NCBI RefSeq assembly: GCF_001424985.1
Contig: NZ_LMDA01000026.1
Location: 1-64,000, forward strand
Source: Rhizobium sp. Root1212
GTDB taxonomy: Bacteria; Pseudomonadota; Alphaproteobacteria; Rhizobiales; Rhizobiaceae
Length of the DNA: 64,000 bases
Reading direction: 5' to 3'
Shown here: positions 1-8,118 of the stretch, one piece after another
Position numbering within the stretch: the stretch's first letter is position 1
Layout: each line of letters begins with the position of its first letter
Notes under the pieces: generated by a model
Databases searched by the model: none
The model's input: the letters and a program-made list of their open reading frames with translations, nothing else
What the model was told of the DNA's origin: nothing
Program-made: the position numbers and the translations under genes

Positions 1-510
1 GAGGCGAAGGTACCCTGCGCCCAGCCGAGCAGCGCCGACAGCATCTGGCCGGTCTGGTTCGAATCGTCATCGATCGCCTGCTTGCCGACGATGATCAGGC
101 CGGGCTGTTCGGCTTCCGCCACACCCTTGACGATCTTGGCAACCGCCAGCGGCTCGACCTGATCGTCGGTCTCGACGAGGATGGCGCGGTCGGCGCCCAT
201 GGCAAGGGCGGTGCGCAACGTCTCTTCGGCCTTGGCCGGACCGACGGAAACGACCACCACTTCCGAGGCCTTGCCGGTTTCCTTCAGCCGCAGCGCTTCC
301 TCGACCGAAATCTCGTCGAACGGGTTCATCGACATCTTCACATTGGCAAGCTCCGGTTTCCTTCAGCCGCAGCGCTTCCTCGACCGAAATCTCGTCGAAC
401 GGGTTCATCGACATCTTCACATTGGCAAGCTCGACGCCCGAACCATCCGGCTTCACCCGGATCTTCACGTTGTAGTCGACAACACGTTTGACCGTTACAA
501 GCAGTTTCAT
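1..510 (-). pseudogene. etfB: Electron transfer flavoprotein beta subunit, frameshifted by a 79-bp tandem duplication; 3' end beyond the window
   Basis: EtfB pairs with EtfA to carry electrons from acyl-CoA and other flavin dehydrogenases to ETF-quinone oxidoreductase. The first 53 or so residues ([21 protein letters not shown] onward, then [17 protein letters not shown]) are typical EtfB. The frame then breaks into unrelated residues because 79 bases are repeated in tandem, and 79 is not a multiple of three. Removing one copy restores [13 protein letters not shown], then the [10 protein letters not shown] and [15 protein letters not shown] motifs, up to the window edge, so the rest of the gene is intact. 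It starts 9 bp after the aldehyde dehydrogenase stop and was probably cotranscribed with it. As written the product would be a short nonsense-tailed peptide. It may be a true mutation, a reversible duplication or an assembly error. Confidence 0.85.
274..431. repeat. Perfect 79-bp direct tandem duplication inside etfB
   Basis: Bases 274-352 and 353-431 read identically, both beginning CCGGTTTCCTTCAGCC and ending CATTGGCAAGCT. The two copies abut with no spacer. The duplication shifts the etfB reading frame by +1. Confidence 0.95.
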
Positions 511-519
511 CGGAGATCC

Positions 520-1950
520 TCAGGCAAGCGTATAGGCGGTTTTGACGGTTGTGTAGAATTCGGCGGCGTAGCGGCCCTGTTCGCGCGGGCCGTAGGAGGA
601 GCCCTTGCGGCCGCCGAAGGGCACGTGGAAATCGACGCCGGCCGTCGGCAGATTGACCATGACCATGCCGGCTTCCGAATTGCGTTTGAAATGGGTGGCG
701 TGCTTGAGGCTCGTCGTGGCGATGCCCGACGAAAGGCCGAAGCTGGTGTCGTTGGCGACGGCCAGCGCCTCGTCATAATCCTTCACGCGGATGACGGCGG
801 CGACGGGGCCGAAGATTTCCTCGCGGGCGATGCGCATGTCGTTCGTCGCCTCGGTGAAGAGGGCGGGGGAGAGGTAGAAGCCGGGGGCTTCCCGCTGCAG
901 CCGTTCTCCGCCGAAGGCGAGCTTCGCACCTTCCGAGCGGCCGATGTCGATGTAATCGGCGTCCTGCTTCAGCTGGCTTTCGTCGACCACCGGGCCGATA
1001 TGCGTGCCGGCCTTCAGCGCGTCGTCGATGACGAGGCCCTTCAGGCGCTCCGTCAGCGCGGCGACGAAACGGTCATGGATGCCTTCGGTGACGATCAGGC
1101 GCGAGGAGGCGGTGCAACGCTGGCCGGTCGAGAAGAAGGACGAATTGGCTGCCGCCTCGACGGCGACGGCAAGATCGGCATCGTCGAGCACGACGAAGGG
1201 GTTCTTGCCGCCCATTTCGAGCTGGAATTTGCGGTTGTGCTCGACCGAGGCGAGCGCCACACGCTTCCCGGTGCCGACCGAGCCTGTGAAGCTCAGAGCG
1301 TGGACATCGGGGCTGTCGAGCAGCGTCTGGCCGACGATGCTGCCGCGGCCCATGACGAGATTGACGACGCCGGCAGGCGTGCCGGCACGATGGAGGATAT
1401 CGACGAGCGCCCAGGCGGAGCCCGGCACGAGATCGGCGGGCTTCAGGACGACGGTGTTGCCGTAGGCGAGCGCCGGCGCGATCTTCCAGGCGGGGATGGC
1501 GATCGGGAAATTCCACGGCGTGATGATGCCGACGACGCCGACGGCCTCACGAGTGATCTCGACGCCGATATTCGGGCGCACCGAAGGGAGCACCTCGCCG
1601 GAAAGACGCAAGGTTTCACCGGCGAAGAAATCGAAAATCTGGCCGGCGCGCGTCACCTCGCCGATCGCTTCCGGCAGCGTCTTGCCCTCTTCGCGGGCAA
1701 GCAGGCGTCCCAGCTCTTCCTTGCGGGCGATGATTTCGTCGCCGGTCTTCTTCAGGATCGCATGGCGCTCGAGGATGCCGGAGCGCGACCAGGCCGGAAA
1801 GGCGGCCTTGGCGGCGGCGATGGCGGACTGCGTGTCCTCAGCGCTTGCACGGGCATAGTCGCCGACGACGTCGTTGGTGTTGGAGGGATTGATGTTCGCC
1901 GAGGCGTCGCCGGAGATCCATTCTCCGGCAATCAGGTTTTTGTGCAGCAT
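520..1950 (-). CDS. NAD(P)-dependent aldehyde dehydrogenase, 2-oxoglutarate semialdehyde dehydrogenase type
   Basis: A 476-aa aldehyde dehydrogenase superfamily enzyme, full length. Visible motifs are TPWNFP (Asn147), FTGSVGTG, EMGGKN with general base Glu245, and GQRCTA with catalytic Cys279, followed by EEIFGPV near the C-terminus. The sequence resembles the group that oxidises 2,5-dioxopentanoate (2-oxoglutarate semialdehyde) in sugar acid or hydroxyproline breakdown, but the substrate is inferred and succinate semialdehyde is also possible. It lies 12 bp after livF and 9 bp before etfB, so it is probably the distal part of the liv operon. That suggests the importer feeds a compound ending in an aldehyde intermediate rather than leucine alone. 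Confidence 0.85.
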   Translation of the reverse strand: MLHKNLIAGEWISGDASANINPSNTNDVVGDYARASAEDTQSAIAAAKAAFPAWSRSGILERHAILKKTGDEIIARKEELGRLLAREEGKTLPEAIGEVTRAGQIFDFFAGETLRLSGEVLPSVRPNIGVEITREAVGVVGIITPWNFPIAIPAWKIAPALAYGNTVVLKPADLVPGSAWALVDILHRAGTPAGVVNLVMGRGSIVGQTLLDSPDVHALSFTGSVGTGKRVALASVEHNRKFQLEMGGKNPFVVLDDADLAVAVEAAANSSFFSTGQRCTASSRLIVTEGIHDRFVAALTERLKGLVIDDALKAGTHIGPVVDESQLKQDADYIDIGRSEGAKLAFGGERLQREAPGFYLSPALFTEATNDMRIAREEIFGPVAAVIRVKDYDEALAVANDTSFGLSSGIATTSLKHATHFKRNSEAGMVMVNLPTAGVDFHVPFGGRKGSSYGPREQGRYAAEFYTTVKTAYTLA

Positions 1951-1962
1951 TGTCTTTTCCGT

Positions 1963-2682
1963 TCAGTGCAGGCCGAGATAGGCTTTGCGGACGTCTTCAT
2001 TGTCGAGGAGGGCGGCACTTTCGCCGGAGAGGTGGATGCGGCCGTTGACCATCACGTAGGCGCGCTTCGACAGTTTCAGCGCGTGGTTGGCGTTCTGCTC
2101 GACGAGGAAGATCGTCTTGCCCATGGCAGCGATCTCTCGCAGCACCTCGAAGACACGCTTGACGACGAGCGGCGCGAGACCCAGCGATGGTTCGTCGAAC
2201 AGGATCAGCTCCGGCCGGGCCATCATGGCGCGGGCGATGGCGAGCATCTGCTGTTCGCCGCCGGACATGGTACCGGCGGTCTGGTTGCGGCGCTCCTTCA
2301 GGCGCGGGAAGAGCTCGAACATGGTCGCCCGGTCTTCTTCGAAATGCGCCATGCCGATAGGCGTCGTGCCCATCATCATATTTTCCTCGACGCTCATCTC
2401 CTGAAAGATCTGCCGCCCTTCCGGTACCAGCGCGATCCCGCGGCGTGAAATCCGGTTGGTCGGCACGCGGGAAATATCCTCGCCGCGATGCAGAATCTTG
2501 CCCGAGGATGCCCGCGGCGAGCCGAAGATGGTGGACATCAGCGTCGTCTTGCCGGCGCCGTTGGCGCCGATCAGGCTGACGATCTCGCCCTTGAAGATAT
2601 GGACGTTCACATCCTTCAGGGCCTCGACGGGGCCGTAATGGGCGCGAACGCCGGAAAATTCGAGCAGGGGTGCCTCGCTCAT
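1963..2682 (-). CDS. livF: Branched-chain amino acid-type ABC transporter, ATP-binding protein LivF
   Basis: A 239-aa cytoplasmic ATPase. Walker A is GANGAGKTT, the signature is MSGGEQQ, Walker B is LILFDEPSLGLAP, and the switch His region is FLVEQNA, which is characteristic of LivF. It hydrolyses ATP with LivG to drive uptake through LivH/LivM. The start overlaps the livG stop by 4 bp (translational coupling). The neighbours form a complete set in the order SBP, livH, livM, livG, livF. Hydrophobic amino acid/amide (HAAT) systems also import urea, amides and aromatic acids, so the family name does not settle the ligand. Confidence 0.93.
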   Translation of the reverse strand: MSEAPLLEFSGVRAHYGPVEALKDVNVHIFKGEIVSLIGANGAGKTTLMSTIFGSPRASSGKILHRGEDISRVPTNRISRRGIALVPEGRQIFQEMSVEENMMMGTTPIGMAHFEEDRATMFELFPRLKERRNQTAGTMSGGEQQMLAIARAMMARPELILFDEPSLGLAPLVVKRVFEVLREIAAMGKTIFLVEQNANHALKLSKRAYVMVNGRIHLSGESAALLDNEDVRKAYLGLH

Positions 2683-3497
2683 GCCTCAACCTCTTCTTCG
2701 CTGACGCCGAGATAGGCGGCGATGACGGCGGGGTCGTTCGCCACATGCTCGGGCGTGCCGTCGGAAATCACCTCGCCATGGTCGAGCACGACGACGTGGT
2801 TGGAAATGCGCATCACCAGCCCCATGTCGTGCTCGATGACGAGCACCGTCTGGCCGTGCTCGCTGCAGAGCCGCTGGATGACTTCGGAAAGCTCGCGCGT
2901 TTCCGACGGGTTGAGGCCGGCGGCCGGCTCGTCGAGGCAGATGAGCTTCGGTCCCGTGCACATGGCGCGGGCGATTTCTAGCCGCCGCTGGCGGCCATAG
3001 GGCAGTTCGCCCGCCAGCCGGTTGGCGTCCTCGACGAGGTTCATTTCGCCGAGCCAGTGATAGGCCCGGTCGATGGCTTCGCGCTCGGCCCGGCGGAAGG
3101 CGGGAGTGCGGAAGATGCCGCTGACGAGGTTGTTGGCCGTCACCAGATGCTGGGCGACCAGCAGGTTCTCGACGACTGACATTTCCTTGAACAGGCGGAT
3201 GTTCTGGAAGGTGCGGGCAATGCCGGCGCGGGTGACGAGATGCGAGCCGCCGGTGATCGGCTTCGTCATCAGCGCGCCGATATCCTGCGGACCTTCGCGT
3301 CCGTTGAGCAGAATCTGGCCTTCGCTGGCGCGGTAGAAGCCGGTGATGCAGTTGAACATCGTCGTCTTGCCGGCGCCGTTCGGGCCGATCAGGGCCGTGA
3401 CGCCGCCGCGTTCGACGCAGAAGCTGACATTGCGGTTGGCGACGATGCCGCCGAAGCGCATGGTGACATCGCGGACGTCGAGCAGGGGCGCGGTCAT
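2679..3497 (-). CDS. livG: Branched-chain amino acid-type ABC transporter, ATP-binding protein LivG
   Basis: A 272-aa ATPase. Walker A is GPNGAGKTT, followed by the LivG-type insert ending ARTFQNIRLF, the signature LPYGRQRRLEIARA, Walker B LICLDEPAAGLNP and the switch region VLVIEHDMGLVM. I chose the ATG giving MTAPLLDVRDVTMRFGG. It overlaps the livM stop by 4 bp and livF begins in its last codons, so the two ATPases are translationally coupled. The signature reads YGRQ in place of the usual GxQ arrangement, which is common in LivG. Confidence 0.93.
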   Translation of the reverse strand: MTAPLLDVRDVTMRFGGIVANRNVSFCVERGGVTALIGPNGAGKTTMFNCITGFYRASEGQILLNGREGPQDIGALMTKPITGGSHLVTRAGIARTFQNIRLFKEMSVVENLLVAQHLVTANNLVSGIFRTPAFRRAEREAIDRAYHWLGEMNLVEDANRLAGELPYGRQRRLEIARAMCTGPKLICLDEPAAGLNPSETRELSEVIQRLCSEHGQTVLVIEHDMGLVMRISNHVVVLDHGEVISDGTPEHVANDPAVIAAYLGVSEEEVEA

Positions 3498-4801
3498 CGG
3501 GCTGCCTCCGGGCTTGCGGCAAGCGGAGCGGTATCGCTGTCCTTGACCGCAGTGCTCGGGAAGAAGGCCGGGCGCTGGATGCGAACGAGGCCGCGGGGTT
3601 TCCAGATCATCATCACCACCATCAGCACGCCGAAGATCAGCACGCGGTATTCGGCGAAATCGCGCAGCAACTCCGGCAGGATCGTCAGCACCAGCGCAGC
3701 GGCGATGACGCCGACGGTGGAGCCGAGGCCGCCGAGCACGACGATGGCGAGGATCAGGGCGGATTCGAAGAAGGTGAAGGAAGTCGGGTTCACGAAGCCC
3801 TGGTGGACGGCGAAAAACACGCCGGCCAACCCGCCGGTCGAGGCGCCGAGCATGAAGGCGGTGAGCTTGGTGAAGACATGGTTGACGCCGAGCGAGCGGC
3901 AGGCGATCTCGTCTTCGCGCAGCGCCTCCCACATGCGGCCGAGCGGCATGACGCGCAGGCGCTCGACGGCATAGACGACCAGGCAGACGACGAGGAACAG
4001 CACGGTATAGATGAACCAGAACTTGTAGTCGGCGCTGTAGGCGATGCCGAAATAGTCGTGCAGCGGCACGCCGCCCTGCTTGGCCGTGCGGGTGAATTCG
4101 AGGCCGAAAAAGGTCGGGGTGGGGACCGGCGCGCCGTTCGGCCCGCCGGTGAACTCCAGCCAGTTGTTGAGCACGAGGCGGATGATCTCGCCGAAGCCGA
4201 GCGTGACGATGGCAAGGTAGTCGCCATGCATCTTCAGAACCGGGAAGGCGAGCACCATGCCGCAGAGACCGGCGAGGAACGGGGCGATGACGAGCGCGCT
4301 CCAGAAACCGAGACCGAGATATTGCGCGCCGAGCGCCAACAGATAGGCCCCGACCGCATAGAAGGCGACGAAGCCCAGATCGAGCAGGCCGGCAAGGCCG
4401 ACGACGATGTTGAGCCCGAGGCCGAGCAGACAGTAGATCAGCGCCAGGATGGCGATGCCGAGGAAATATTTGTCGGCGAAGAAGGGCAGGGCAAGGCCGG
4501 CAACGAAGATCAGCGCGAGGATGAGGACGGGCGATTTTTCTCTGCCGGTCATGACGGTGACGCCGCTGCCGTTTCCGGCGGCCTTGCCGGCGATGCTGCG
4601 GCCGAAGGCCGTCATGCCGACCAGCGACAGCGCGATGCGGCCGGCGGTGACGATGGCGGCCAGCAGTACGGCGCGCGTCAGTTCGTTGCGGAAGGAGAAG
4701 CCGTCCAGCACCAGGCCGGAGATAGGGCCGAAGAGCACCAGCGAGACGGTGAAGGTGAGGAGCGCCTGCTTGAGAAGCGTCAGGAAGCGGTTCTGTTCCA
4801 T
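3494..4801 (-). CDS. livM: Branched-chain amino acid-type ABC transporter, permease LivM
   Basis: A 435-aa inner-membrane permease. The ATG start MEQNRFLTLLKQ follows a purine-rich GAGGAGA stretch. The N-terminal third carries extra hydrophobic segments as in long LivM proteins, then the conserved LGLGLNIVVGLAGLLDLG, the cytoplasmic loop MWEALREDEIACRSLGVN that contacts the ATPase, and a C-terminal FGVLMVVMMIWKPRGLV. It forms the translocation path with LivH. It starts 11 bp after the livH stop and overlaps livG by 4 bp. Confidence 0.93.
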   Translation of the reverse strand: MEQNRFLTLLKQALLTFTVSLVLFGPISGLVLDGFSFRNELTRAVLLAAIVTAGRIALSLVGMTAFGRSIAGKAAGNGSGVTVMTGREKSPVLILALIFVAGLALPFFADKYFLGIAILALIYCLLGLGLNIVVGLAGLLDLGFVAFYAVGAYLLALGAQYLGLGFWSALVIAPFLAGLCGMVLAFPVLKMHGDYLAIVTLGFGEIIRLVLNNWLEFTGGPNGAPVPTPTFFGLEFTRTAKQGGVPLHDYFGIAYSADYKFWFIYTVLFLVVCLVVYAVERLRVMPLGRMWEALREDEIACRSLGVNHVFTKLTAFMLGASTGGLAGVFFAVHQGFVNPTSFTFFESALILAIVVLGGLGSTVGVIAAALVLTILPELLRDFAEYRVLIFGVLMVVMMIWKPRGLVRIQRPAFFPSTAVKDSDTAPLAASPEAAR

Positions 4802-4812
4802 GGGTCTCCTCC

Positions 4813-5730
4813 TCACACTTTCTGGATTTCCGGCCGGCCGAGCAGGCCGTAGGGGCGGAAGAACAGGAGGACGATGAGCAGCGCGAAGGCGAAGACGTCC
4901 TTGTAGTCGGTGCTGACATAGCCGGCGAACAGCGCTTCCGTCAGCCCGAGCAGCACGCCGCCAAGCACCGCTCCGGGCAGCGAGCCGATGCCGCCGAGCA
5001 CGGCTGCGGTAAACGCCTTGATGCCCATGACGAAGCCGATGAAGAAGTTGAACGAACCGTAGTTGAAGGTGACGAGCGTGCCGCCGACGGCGGCCGTGGC
5101 GGCGCCGATGACGAAGACGGTCGAGATGATGCGGTCGGTGTTGACGCCGAGCACAGCCGAGATGCGGATGTTCTGCTGGGTCGCCCGGCACTCGCGGCCG
5201 ATGCGCGTGTAGTTGATCACATAGGTCAGGATGCCCATGGCGATCAGCGAGGCGAACAGGATGACCGTCTGCATGTAGGTGATCTGCGCGAAATGGGTGT
5301 CGTTGCCGAAGCGGAAGGCGCCGCTGATGAGGGTCGGCACGCCCTGGTCGCGCGCCCCTTGCGAAATCTGCACATAGCTTTGCAGCATCAGCGAGATGCC
5401 GATGGCCGAGATCAGCGGGGCGAGCTTGGTCGAACCGCGCAAGGGCCGGTAGGCGACGCGCTCGATGGCCCAGCCATAGACGGCGGTGATGGCGCAGGTG
5501 ATCACCAGCACCGAGATCAGCGCGAAGGGCACCGACTGGATGCCGAAGAAGCTGAGCACGGCAAGAGTGATCGCGGCGATATAGGCGGAGACCATGTAGA
5601 CGTCGCCATGGGCGAAGTTGATCATGCGGATGACACCGTAGACCATGGTGTAGCCGACGGCGATCAGGCCGTAGATCGTGCCGAGCGTGATGCCGTTGAA
5701 CAGCTGCTGGATGAGGATGTAGACATCCAT
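4813..5730 (-). CDS. livH: Branched-chain amino acid-type ABC transporter, permease LivH
   Basis: A 305-aa inner-membrane permease, normal length for LivH. It begins MDVYILIQQLFNGITLGTIY and has the strongly conserved YTMVYGVIRMINFAHGDV near residues 28-45, multiple membrane spans, and a late RPYGLLGRPEIQKV tail. Together with LivM it makes the transmembrane channel. It lies 87 bp downstream of the binding protein gene and 11 bp upstream of livM. Confidence 0.93.
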   Translation of the reverse strand: MDVYILIQQLFNGITLGTIYGLIAVGYTMVYGVIRMINFAHGDVYMVSAYIAAITLAVLSFFGIQSVPFALISVLVITCAITAVYGWAIERVAYRPLRGSTKLAPLISAIGISLMLQSYVQISQGARDQGVPTLISGAFRFGNDTHFAQITYMQTVILFASLIAMGILTYVINYTRIGRECRATQQNIRISAVLGVNTDRIISTVFVIGAATAAVGGTLVTFNYGSFNFFIGFVMGIKAFTAAVLGGIGSLPGAVLGGVLLGLTEALFAGYVSTDYKDVFAFALLIVLLFFRPYGLLGRPEIQKV

Positions 5731-5817
5731 ACGAGAACCCCCTGACGTTCAGGCCCCGGAATTCGGGCAAGGTGAGGCCAGCCGGACGACGGCCCGGCTG
5801 GCTTGGGCGGATTGCCC

Positions 5818-6933
5818 TTACTTCACGAGAACGGGGGTTCCCTTGTCGTCGAAGTTATAGAAGACGAACTTGAAGTCCTTGATGTCGCCCTTCTCATCCC
5901 AGGTGATCTTGCCGATGGCGGAATCGACCGTGTTGCCGCGCAGCCAGGCGGCCTGCGCATCGAGGTCTTCGCCGGCCTTCAGCGCCGCGACGACCGCCTG
6001 CGCATTGGCATAGCCGTAGAGGACGTAGTTGGCCGGGGTGATGTTGGCCTTGGTCAGCGTGTCCTGAACGCCCTTGGTCGAGGGGTCTGCGAGCGGATCG
6101 GGCGTTGCGGAGTAGTAGACGTCCTTCAGGTTGGCAGCGCCGCCGGCAGCCGCGACGAGTTCGGCCTGGGCGAAGGAGTCACCCGAGACGAAGACCACGT
6201 CGACGCCCTGTTCCTTGAGCTGGCGGATAAGCGGGCCGCCTTCCGGAATGAGGCCGCCGAAATAGACGGCGTTGGCGCCGGTGCTCTTGATCTTGGTGAC
6301 GAGCGCGTTGAAGTCGCGTTCGCCGCGCGTCAGGCCTTCATAGAGAACCGGCTGGACGCCGCGGGCTTCCATGGTCTTCTTGACGGCATCGACGAGGCCT
6401 TGGCCGTAGGTATCCTTGTCATGGATGAGGGCAATCTTGTCGCGCTTCAGCGTGTCGAGAATGAAGCCGGCGGCGACGACGGCCTGCTGGTCGTCACGGC
6501 CACAGCCGCGGAACAGATTGTCGAAGCCGCGGTCGGTGACGGCCGGATTGGTGGAGGACGGCGTCATTTCGAGGATGCCGGCATCGTTGTAGATTTCGGA
6601 CGCCGGGATCGTGCTCGACGAGCAGAAGTGACCGATCACCGCCTGAACCTTGTCCTGATCGACGAAGCGGTTGGCGACGGCCACAGCCTGCTTGGGTTCG
6701 CAGGCGTCGTCGCCCTTTACCAGCTCGACCTGCTTGCCGTTGATGCCGCCGGCCGCATTCACCTCGTTCACATAGGCGGAGACGCCGTTATAGACCTGCT
6801 CGCCGAAGGTGGCGTTTGCGCCGGTATAGGGGCCGGCGACGCCGATCTTGATCGTATCGGCGGCAAAGGCCGGCGCAAGAAGCAGGGAGGAGGTGAGTGC
6901 AGTCGCCGCCAGGAATTTCGAAATGTAGGTCAT
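5818..6933 (-). CDS. livK: Periplasmic branched-chain amino acid-type substrate-binding protein
   Basis: A 371-aa periplasmic ligand-binding protein of the LivJ/LivK family. The first 24 residues are a Sec signal peptide (charged start, hydrophobic core LTSSLLLAP, likely cleavage after AFA). The mature part starts DTIKIGVAGPYTG, with the LivJ-like VKGDDACEPKQAV cysteine segment and GHFCSSSTIPASEIY. It is the first gene of the liv operon; a GAGGGAA ribosome-binding site sits upstream of the ATG. Homology by eye supports the family, but not a specific ligand. Confidence in the exact symbol is moderate. Confidence 0.88.
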   Translation of the reverse strand: MTYISKFLAATALTSSLLLAPAFAADTIKIGVAGPYTGANATFGEQVYNGVSAYVNEVNAAGGINGKQVELVKGDDACEPKQAVAVANRFVDQDKVQAVIGHFCSSSTIPASEIYNDAGILEMTPSSTNPAVTDRGFDNLFRGCGRDDQQAVVAAGFILDTLKRDKIALIHDKDTYGQGLVDAVKKTMEARGVQPVLYEGLTRGERDFNALVTKIKSTGANAVYFGGLIPEGGPLIRQLKEQGVDVVFVSGDSFAQAELVAAAGGAANLKDVYYSATPDPLADPSTKGVQDTLTKANITPANYVLYGYANAQAVVAALKAGEDLDAQAAWLRGNTVDSAIGKITWDEKGDIKDFKFVFYNFDDKGTPVLVK

Positions 6934-7352
6934 GTGGGCTTCCCTCTGGTTAAGCCATTAACGTTCTCAGCGGATGCGGTTTGGTCCGCATCTCTTGTCG
7001 TTGCAGGGGCAAGCGCGGTCATTTCGCTCTGCGCTGACCCTTGGAAGGACGGGAAAACAGGAAATCACGACGTTTCCGTCCGATTTGCGCCCCACACGCG
7101 CGGTGTGGGATCGCCTCCAAGTCTTGTCGCCACTGAAAGGAGTATATGGGCTGGCCAGTCACGGACCTGCGTAAGAAATTCAGTCGATCGACAAGCTATC
7201 CTTGACAGATCGACGATCTCGAAAGGGCTTGAACGATGGGGAAAAGCGCGGCAGATCCCACGGCCGACGGGCGCGCAGGAGCGCGGCGCATCCGGCGGAT
7301 ACACGGACGCTTTGTCAAAGGGCGCCTTGTCCTTCAACCGGCAACGAAAGGG
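6934..7352. promoter_or_regulatory. Non-coding gap upstream of the liv operon with two hairpins
   Basis: This 419-bp gap lies upstream of the binding protein gene and downstream of the GntR gene. I see no convincing gene in it. ATGCGG/CCGCAT (6974-6979 and 6986-6991) is a hairpin that would lie in the liv leader. A perfect 7-bp inverted repeat CCCACAC/GTGTGGG at 7091-7109 encloses GCGCG and is a candidate operator. No clear sigma-70 boxes could be assigned for the minus strand. Confidence 0.4.
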
Positions 7353-8084
7353 TCAGGCTTTCGCTTTGCTGCCTGCCGGCTCGGCCAGCGTGGTGCGGTA
7401 GCGGTTGAGGCTTTCTTCCAGATGGGCGGAGAGCGCCTGTTTCGCGGCCTTGGCGTCGCCCTGGGTGATCGCCGCGAGGATGGCGGCGTGTTCCTTGTTG
7501 ATCTTCTTCAGATAGGCATTGTAGGAGCGGCCGGACTGGCTGTGCTTCAGCACGAGATCGAAATTGATCTCGCCCATCACCGCTTCCAGAAAACGCGGGA
7601 AATGCGGATTGCGCGTCGCCTTGGCGATGGCGAGGTGGAATTCGAAATCGGCGCGCGCCTCGATCTCGGCGTCATCCGTGTCGAGGTTTTCGATATGATC
7701 GAAGGCACGGGCGATCTCGGCCAGCGCCTCGGGCGTGCGGCGCTGGGCGGCGAGTGCCACCGACTGCATCTCCACGCCAAGCCGCAGCTCCAGGATCTGC
7801 ATGGCCGAGCGGATGTCGTCGATGCGGCTGATTTCGAAATTCAGCGTTCTGGCATCCTTTTCCGTCACGTAGACGCCGGCGCCCTGGCGGGTGATGACGC
7901 GGCCGGCGACCTTCAGCGAGGTCAGGGCCTCGCGGATGACGGTGCGGGAAACGCCGAATTCCTCGCAGAGCAGCGCGCTTGACGGGATTTTTTCGCCGGG
8001 CACGTAAAGCCCGTCGTCGATGCGTTCGGCCAGCTTGGCGACGACGATTTCAGCGAGATTGCCGCGCTGCGTTATGACCGACAT
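7353..8084 (-). CDS. FadR-subfamily GntR transcriptional regulator with FCD domain
   Basis: A 243-aa regulator. Residues about 8-75 form the GntR winged helix (IPSSALLCEEFGVSRTVIREAL, then GRVITRQGAGVYV). The rest is an all-helical FCD ligand domain with the DFEFHLAIAKATRNPHF motif that usually binds a metal and a small carboxylate. It follows the D-2-hydroxyglutarate-type dehydrogenase in the same direction with a 34-bp gap, so it probably controls that gene and the divergent SDR genes. FCD-type GntR proteins are usually repressors released by a pathway acid; the effector here is unknown. Confidence 0.9.
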   Translation of the reverse strand: MSVITQRGNLAEIVVAKLAERIDDGLYVPGEKIPSSALLCEEFGVSRTVIREALTSLKVAGRVITRQGAGVYVTEKDARTLNFEISRIDDIRSAMQILELRLGVEMQSVALAAQRRTPEALAEIARAFDHIENLDTDDAEIEARADFEFHLAIAKATRNPHFPRFLEAVMGEINFDLVLKHSQSGRSYNAYLKKINKEHAAILAAITQGDAKAAKQALSAHLEESLNRYRTTLAEPAGSKAKA

Positions 8085-8118
8085 TGCGATACAGCCTCTG
8101 GATCATACTTCAAATTCA

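Noticed and set aside
181-2448. A 755-codon open frame on the plus strand antisense to etfB, ALDH and livF
   Set aside because: Low-complexity, Asp/Gly/Arg-rich translation typical of the antisense strand of GC-rich genes; the minus-strand frames encode clear families.
7202-7240. TTGACA at 7202 as a promoter
   Set aside because: No acceptable -10 box at 16-18 bp, and no plus-strand gene starts downstream.
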